Under the pieces are notes generated by a model. That model was not told where the DNA came from and did no database searches. It worked only from the letters and a program-made list of their open reading frames with translations. Made by a program: the position numbers and the translations under genes. From Pristionchus mayeri (Eukaryota; Nematoda; Chromadorea; Rhabditida; Neodiplogasteridae): a DNA stretch of 64,000 bases. The DNA lies in contig BTRK01000004.1 in the NCBI GenBank assembly GCA_036245805.1, positions 41,194,907 through 41,258,906 on the forward strand, in the 5' to 3' direction. Positions 60,321 through 64,000 of this stretch are shown piece by piece; position 1 is the stretch's first letter, and the number at the start of each line of letters is the position of its first letter.

Positions 60321-63300
60321 CTGGCGAGGGTGCTGCCTTGGGCGATGTGACGGCTTGTGCAGTGCAGGCAGTGCTAATGGAATGGCTCGGAGCATTCGCG
60401 AAGAGTCCTAATAAGAAAGTGTATTTAGCTGACGGAAAGGGAGTATTCGAAGGTATGTTAGGGGAGGGCGGATACGGGTAAGGTACGAATTCAACAACAA
60501 AATCAACAACACAACAAACTTCTTTATTAATTAACATTTTTAATTGTTATTTGTTTTGATACGTTGTCATTGATTTGGGTGTCCTTCAAGTACCCGTTAG
60601 ATAAACTGTTCTTAAAACGGCCGATCGATGAAAATTACATGGCTTTTGTGATTGGACAATGGTTACTATTCAATAGTGGGAGAATTTGGGATGGACAATC
60701 AATACGGATCAACGTTACTCTGAAAAAAAAATCGGCACCCCAATATAAGTTGTTTTTACAGGCATCACTAACAAGTACAGCCCTTCCTCCGTAACTTGTT
60801 CCGCCATGTACTTCGAGGGAGAAGGACTCATCCAATTCCATATCGTAAGTGCTAGAAGAGATTAAATCTTTCGAAAAAATATACAGTTGGTGCTTGTGTT
60901 CTTGACCAAAAGACGAGAGAGAGAAGACTATTTTATCTCGGATGAGAAATGAATGGAGAGAGGGTGCGAGGGGTTTATATACTCCGAGGCGGCCGGTCCG
61001 TGGATGGTAATGAAGAGGGAAATGAGGGATCATCTTCACTCTTCAATATTATTAGCTTCAGTATCGCACGTCGCCAGGCAAATCCAATCTTGTTATTGTT
61101 GTTGACCTATTAACCTTTAGCTAAAGAACCTGTTTCAGTAGAGCTTAATTATTAGTATTAGACTAGAGGGCGTCCTCCCCAAGCTATACTGCTGGGTTAT
61201 TGTGCAGACTCTCTGTCTAGTTTGGATTGGGTCGTGTTCATATGATGGGTAGTCAAGATACAGTCAGGGTCGCCAAGATACAGTCAAATGTGAAGTTCAG
61301 GGAGGTGGAGCTAAGCTCTATTGGGCGTAGGATGATCAGTCCCACTCAAAACACCTTTAACTTCAATCGCCTTATTGATTCCGTGGCGGTAGACTAATCA
61401 TAGGTCCATATTGAATATCTGAATTGACTCTCTTCCCCACAGTGAGGGTGATGACTTGTTCAGGACATACAATCGCGTAGGGATTCTCTTTGATCCCCAC
61501 TCAACCTCAGTCTGCAGCATACCTTGGAATCTCAGTAGCTGGCCACCGTAGGCCTTAGCTACTAGGTGTGTTTCTTGCAGCTTCGGTTTGCCCAGGGCTT
61601 CCCATGTTTGGGAGCCTATGACCGACACTTCAGAGCCTGTGTCCAGCTCAAAGGTAACGAGTGTCTTGTCAATCACTGCATCTATGAGGCATTTGGGCGG
61701 AGCTTCTGTTGGCATAAGATCCACAGCGTGTAGTTGAATGTAGTCGATATCTTCTTCGTAAAGACTGGCCTCATCTTCACTTACGAGATTTGACTCATTC
61801 CTGCCATTGTATCTGCAGTCATCGGTTCTGTGACCGTTCACTTTACAAATATGGCAAAATTTCTGTCGCTGTGTCTTTACCTGTGATCGCTCTCTTCGAT
61901 TGTGTCCATCACTGTCATTTCGTGTTTTGTGGTCAGGGTATTCATTCTTCCTGCCACCCACGTGGTGTACCGAATCAGTTACGGTACGATGGAGCTCTCT
62001 GGCTCCTAGTCCTGCTCTGTCGTGTGCTTCAGCTAATGCGAGTAATTGGGACGAATCTTTGTCCGTTTGTTCTATTAATTTCTGCCTAGTGTCGTTAGAT
62101 CGTACACTAGATATGAAAGCTAGAGTTACGAAAGCGTCTCTCAAATCTTTGATTTTTTCAAACTCGCATAGCTTAGCAGCGCATTGGATTTCATTGAGGA
62201 ATTCTGCTAGATTCTGAGTAGGCTTCTAAGTTAGTTGAGTCAGCTTGAATCGTTATGACCATATCAAAACTTTACGCTGGAAACGCGCAGACATTGCTGA
62301 CTTCAACTGCTCATAAGTGTACTCTTCTAGTTCCTTTTCAGGGAGTAATCCTTCCAATGTCGCATAATTTTCAGTACCGATTTCGTCTAGGAATACGAAC
62401 TTTTTATGCTCTTCTGAGACATTACGCAGTTTCATATAATTCTCAAGACGTTTTGTCCAGATTCGCCAATCACTTCCAGGCTGGTACGCTCCAGGTGGTT
62501 TACCCTGGTACGGTACTTCAACAATTGTGCCTGGTGCCTGGATCTGATGTGCTGTATGGGCAGCGCCTCCAATTATATTGAACACTTCAACCACTGAATC
62601 ACTGAAGGAGGATATACTACTGCTACTACCGTATCCTTCAGTGTTCTGGGTGGGCACATTATTTAGGCTCCTGTGTGCGGAGTTGGAGCTCCGTTCGGAT
62701 TTTAACCGGGAGTCATTGGCATTTTGCCGAGACTTACCTGGGGGAGAGCTGGCTACTTGTTAAGTTCGTGACTCTGGGCTAGCTATACCCGGGACATTTT
62801 GCAGGGCTCTCTGCGGGCGTCCTCCACCCGAGGTGCTCTCCCCATCGACGGTATACCTGCTCTGTGGAGGAGGTGCCGACGCGCTCCTCGCTGTGTTCAT
62901 TGACTTTGCCATTGCTTCGGGCTTGATTGACTGTGCCGTTGTTGTGGATTTTGAGGATCTCTGTGTGTTGGAGGTGGATGGTGCAGTGCTGTGATGGCTC
63001 ATCACTGGTTACGGTATCTGATATGGAGAGTATTAGTCTCAAGTACGGGGTAATAGCGGAGATTGAATCTCCGAAAATGGAACTACAGTAATCGGGGTCT
63101 TGGGGGAGAACCTCTGTTACTGTAGCCGACTGAAGGTGGTCCCACGTAGATCGAAGACTGAACGCCAGTTGGTGCTTGTGTTCTTGACCAAAAGACGAGA
63201 GAGAGAAGACTATTTTATCTCAGATGAGAAATGAATGGAGAGAGGGTGCGAGGGGTTTATATACTCCGAGGCGGCCGGTCCGTGGATGGTAATGAAGAGG

Positions 63301-64000
63301 GAAATGAGGGATCATCTTCACTCTTCAATATTATTAGCTTCGGTATCGCACGTCGCCAGGCAAATCCAATCTTGTTATTGTTGTTGACCTTTTATGCGAC
63401 GTGTAACTGAACTTTCTCACGTAGATCAAAGCTCTCTCACATCTCTACCCAACTTATACACTCCCAAAAGTTCCCAAAGCAAATTAGAAAAATAGCTTTT
63501 CATATATATATCTGAAAAATGCCGAAAATCGGCCCAGATATCGTCACTTTCGGTAGCTCCCTGTTTCTGATGCCCATCGATAGTCGTAATAAATTTAGTT
63601 CTATCTGAGATGATCGGAATAGGAAATGCAAAAAATTTGTGCGTCAGAAAAGATAATATTACATATTACTATCATCGCGTAGTATATCGTATTGCATCTA
63701 TCGAAGCTGTAAAATGCACAGGAGGCGCCTATTTCGTACGTCCGCTTCTTGGTGAAAGATGTGGTGAATCTACTCAAGAATTTCAAGATCGATAATCTGA
63801 AAGAAATCAAAAAGGTCGCAAAGGAGAAGATCATCACGTGAGTTTTAAAGCGTATGTGGGTTTGTCAGAAATCCGTGAAACTTAATTGCTACCTCGCCTA
63901 TTAATTAGACATATCTATTTGCACCGGAATCTTACTACCTATTCCCATCATTTACAGAATGAATAAAACGCGAAAACCTCGCGTCGCTGCAATTGAGCGC
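60321..64000 (+). CDS. ucr-2: ucr-2 array copy 8, core protein 2-like, exons J, K, L and part of M
   Basis: Exons J 60321-60452, K 60762-60844, L 63722-63837, M from 63958 to the window edge. J encodes AGEGAALGDVTACAVQAVLM with the longest variable tail (KSPNKKVYLADGKGVFEG). K encodes ITNKYSPSSVTCSAMYFEGE. L encodes EAPISYVRFLVKDVVNLL and ends ATCATCAC before GTGAGT. M begins TMNKTRKPRVAAIER. All are open with normal phases. Exons A-I are absent and the DNA before J is truncated spacer, so unless a new first exon exists this is a headless copy. Intron K carries an LTR element. It runs off the right edge. Confidence 0.75.
60884..61108 (-). repeat. 3' LTR of the Ty3-type element
   Basis: It differs from the other LTR by only a few bases that I can see (for example TCTCGGATGAG here and TCTCAGATGAG there). 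Such similarity suggests a recent insertion. Confidence 0.85.
61398..62144 (-). pseudogene. Retroelement zinc knuckle and aspartic protease fragment
   Basis: This is a 248-codon open frame. Near its middle it has a CCHC zinc knuckle (CHICKVNGHRTDDC, spacing C-2-C-4-H-4-C). After an acidic linker it has a retropepsin-like domain with the DTGS active site, and it ends with a WGRE/FNMDL stretch like the usual C-terminus of Ty3 proteases. It is separated from the gag frame upstream (62253-62657) by about 110 bases with stops. RT does not follow. It would process the retroelement polyprotein if intact. Confidence 0.82.
62253..63005 (-). pseudogene. Retroelement gag-like region in broken frames
   Basis: An N-terminal Ser/Thr/Pro-rich stretch is readable at 62760-63005 and a capsid-like stretch at 62253-62657. 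The latter has WRIWTKRLENYMKL and YEQLKSAMSARF, typical of gag capsid helices. They lie in different frames. Gag would form the particle shell. The frame breaks make this a relic. Confidence 0.7.
63166..63390 (-). repeat. 5' LTR of the Ty3-type element
   Basis: Direct repeat of 60884-61108 with equal length. Just beyond it, 63396-63456 matches 59838-59900 (GTGTAACTGAACTTTC, ACGTAGATCAAAGCTCTCTC and CATCTCTACCCAACT), which belongs to a different small repeat. Confidence 0.85.

Larger units (their letters stand above)
60884..63390 (-). mobile_element. Defective Ty3-type LTR retrotransposon (gag and protease only)
   Basis: Two 225-bp direct repeats (60884-61108 and 63166-63390) are nearly identical and frame a 2.06-kb interior read on the - strand. 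Both carry CAGTTGGTGCTTG and end TTGTTGTTGACCT. On the - strand, the sequence beside the 5' LTR reads TGGCGTTCAG, a possible primer site. The interior has gag-like sequence, a zinc knuckle and a protease, and then stops. There is no space for RT, RNase H or integrase. I find no clear target duplication. It sits in intron K of copy 8. Confidence 0.88.

Overview
This window looks like nuclear DNA from a nematode, most likely a diplogastrid such as Pristionchus. That placement is inference. What I can see is short exons with GT-AG introns, T-rich 3' splice sites, candidate trans-splice acceptors just upstream of start codons, and proteins closest in my recall to nematode UCR-2. There is no bacterial gene organisation, no CRISPR array and no rRNA.

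The core of the window (about 4.5 kb to the right edge) is a head-to-tail tandem array, all on the + strand, of eight copies or pieces of one 14-exon gene. The gene encodes a cytochrome bc1 complex core protein 2 (UQCRC2/UCR-2) family protein of the M16 metallopeptidase fold without a zinc-binding site. I call the exons A to N. Copy 1 (4482-8733) is a broken chimera. Copy 2 (9202-15469) is complete but has a +1 frameshift in exon J. Copy 3 (15712-20664) is intact at 458 aa. Copy 4 (20971-26884) is open but has lost its ATG. Copy 5 (27595-40542) lacks exon J, in frame. Copy 6 (41152-53573) is intact at 449 aa. Copy 7 (54256-59407) is intact at 451 aa. Copy 8 (60321 to the edge) starts at exon J and runs off the window. 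Exon lengths and phases match between copies almost to the base, and this is the main evidence for the gene models.

Left of the array, 1-3 kb shows no recognisable gene, and 3055-3561 is the decayed C-terminal end of a RING-type protein. Inside copy 1 lies the 5' half of a GDP-mannose pyrophosphorylase (GMPPB) gene with a frameshift and a changed active-site motif.

The copies come in two kinds of first exon: an MFRT-type short presequence and an MLSS-type longer one. The type of the last exon of each gene predicts the spacer and first-exon type of the next gene, so the recombination units cross gene boundaries.

The introns are a trap for mobile DNA. I see about 20 copies of a ~90-bp palindromic hAT-type MITE carrying TGACGTCA sites, a second 8-bp-TSD MITE, Tc1/mariner-type foldbacks with TA duplications, a broken mariner transposase inside a foldback, several 1-2.7 kb inverted-repeat elements (one almost perfect), a miniature LTR element (TRIM) inside a foldback, a Ty3-type LTR element reduced to gag and protease, a 119-bp minisatellite and tRNA-like SINE sequence. 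All coordinates were read by eye; no alignment or database search was run.
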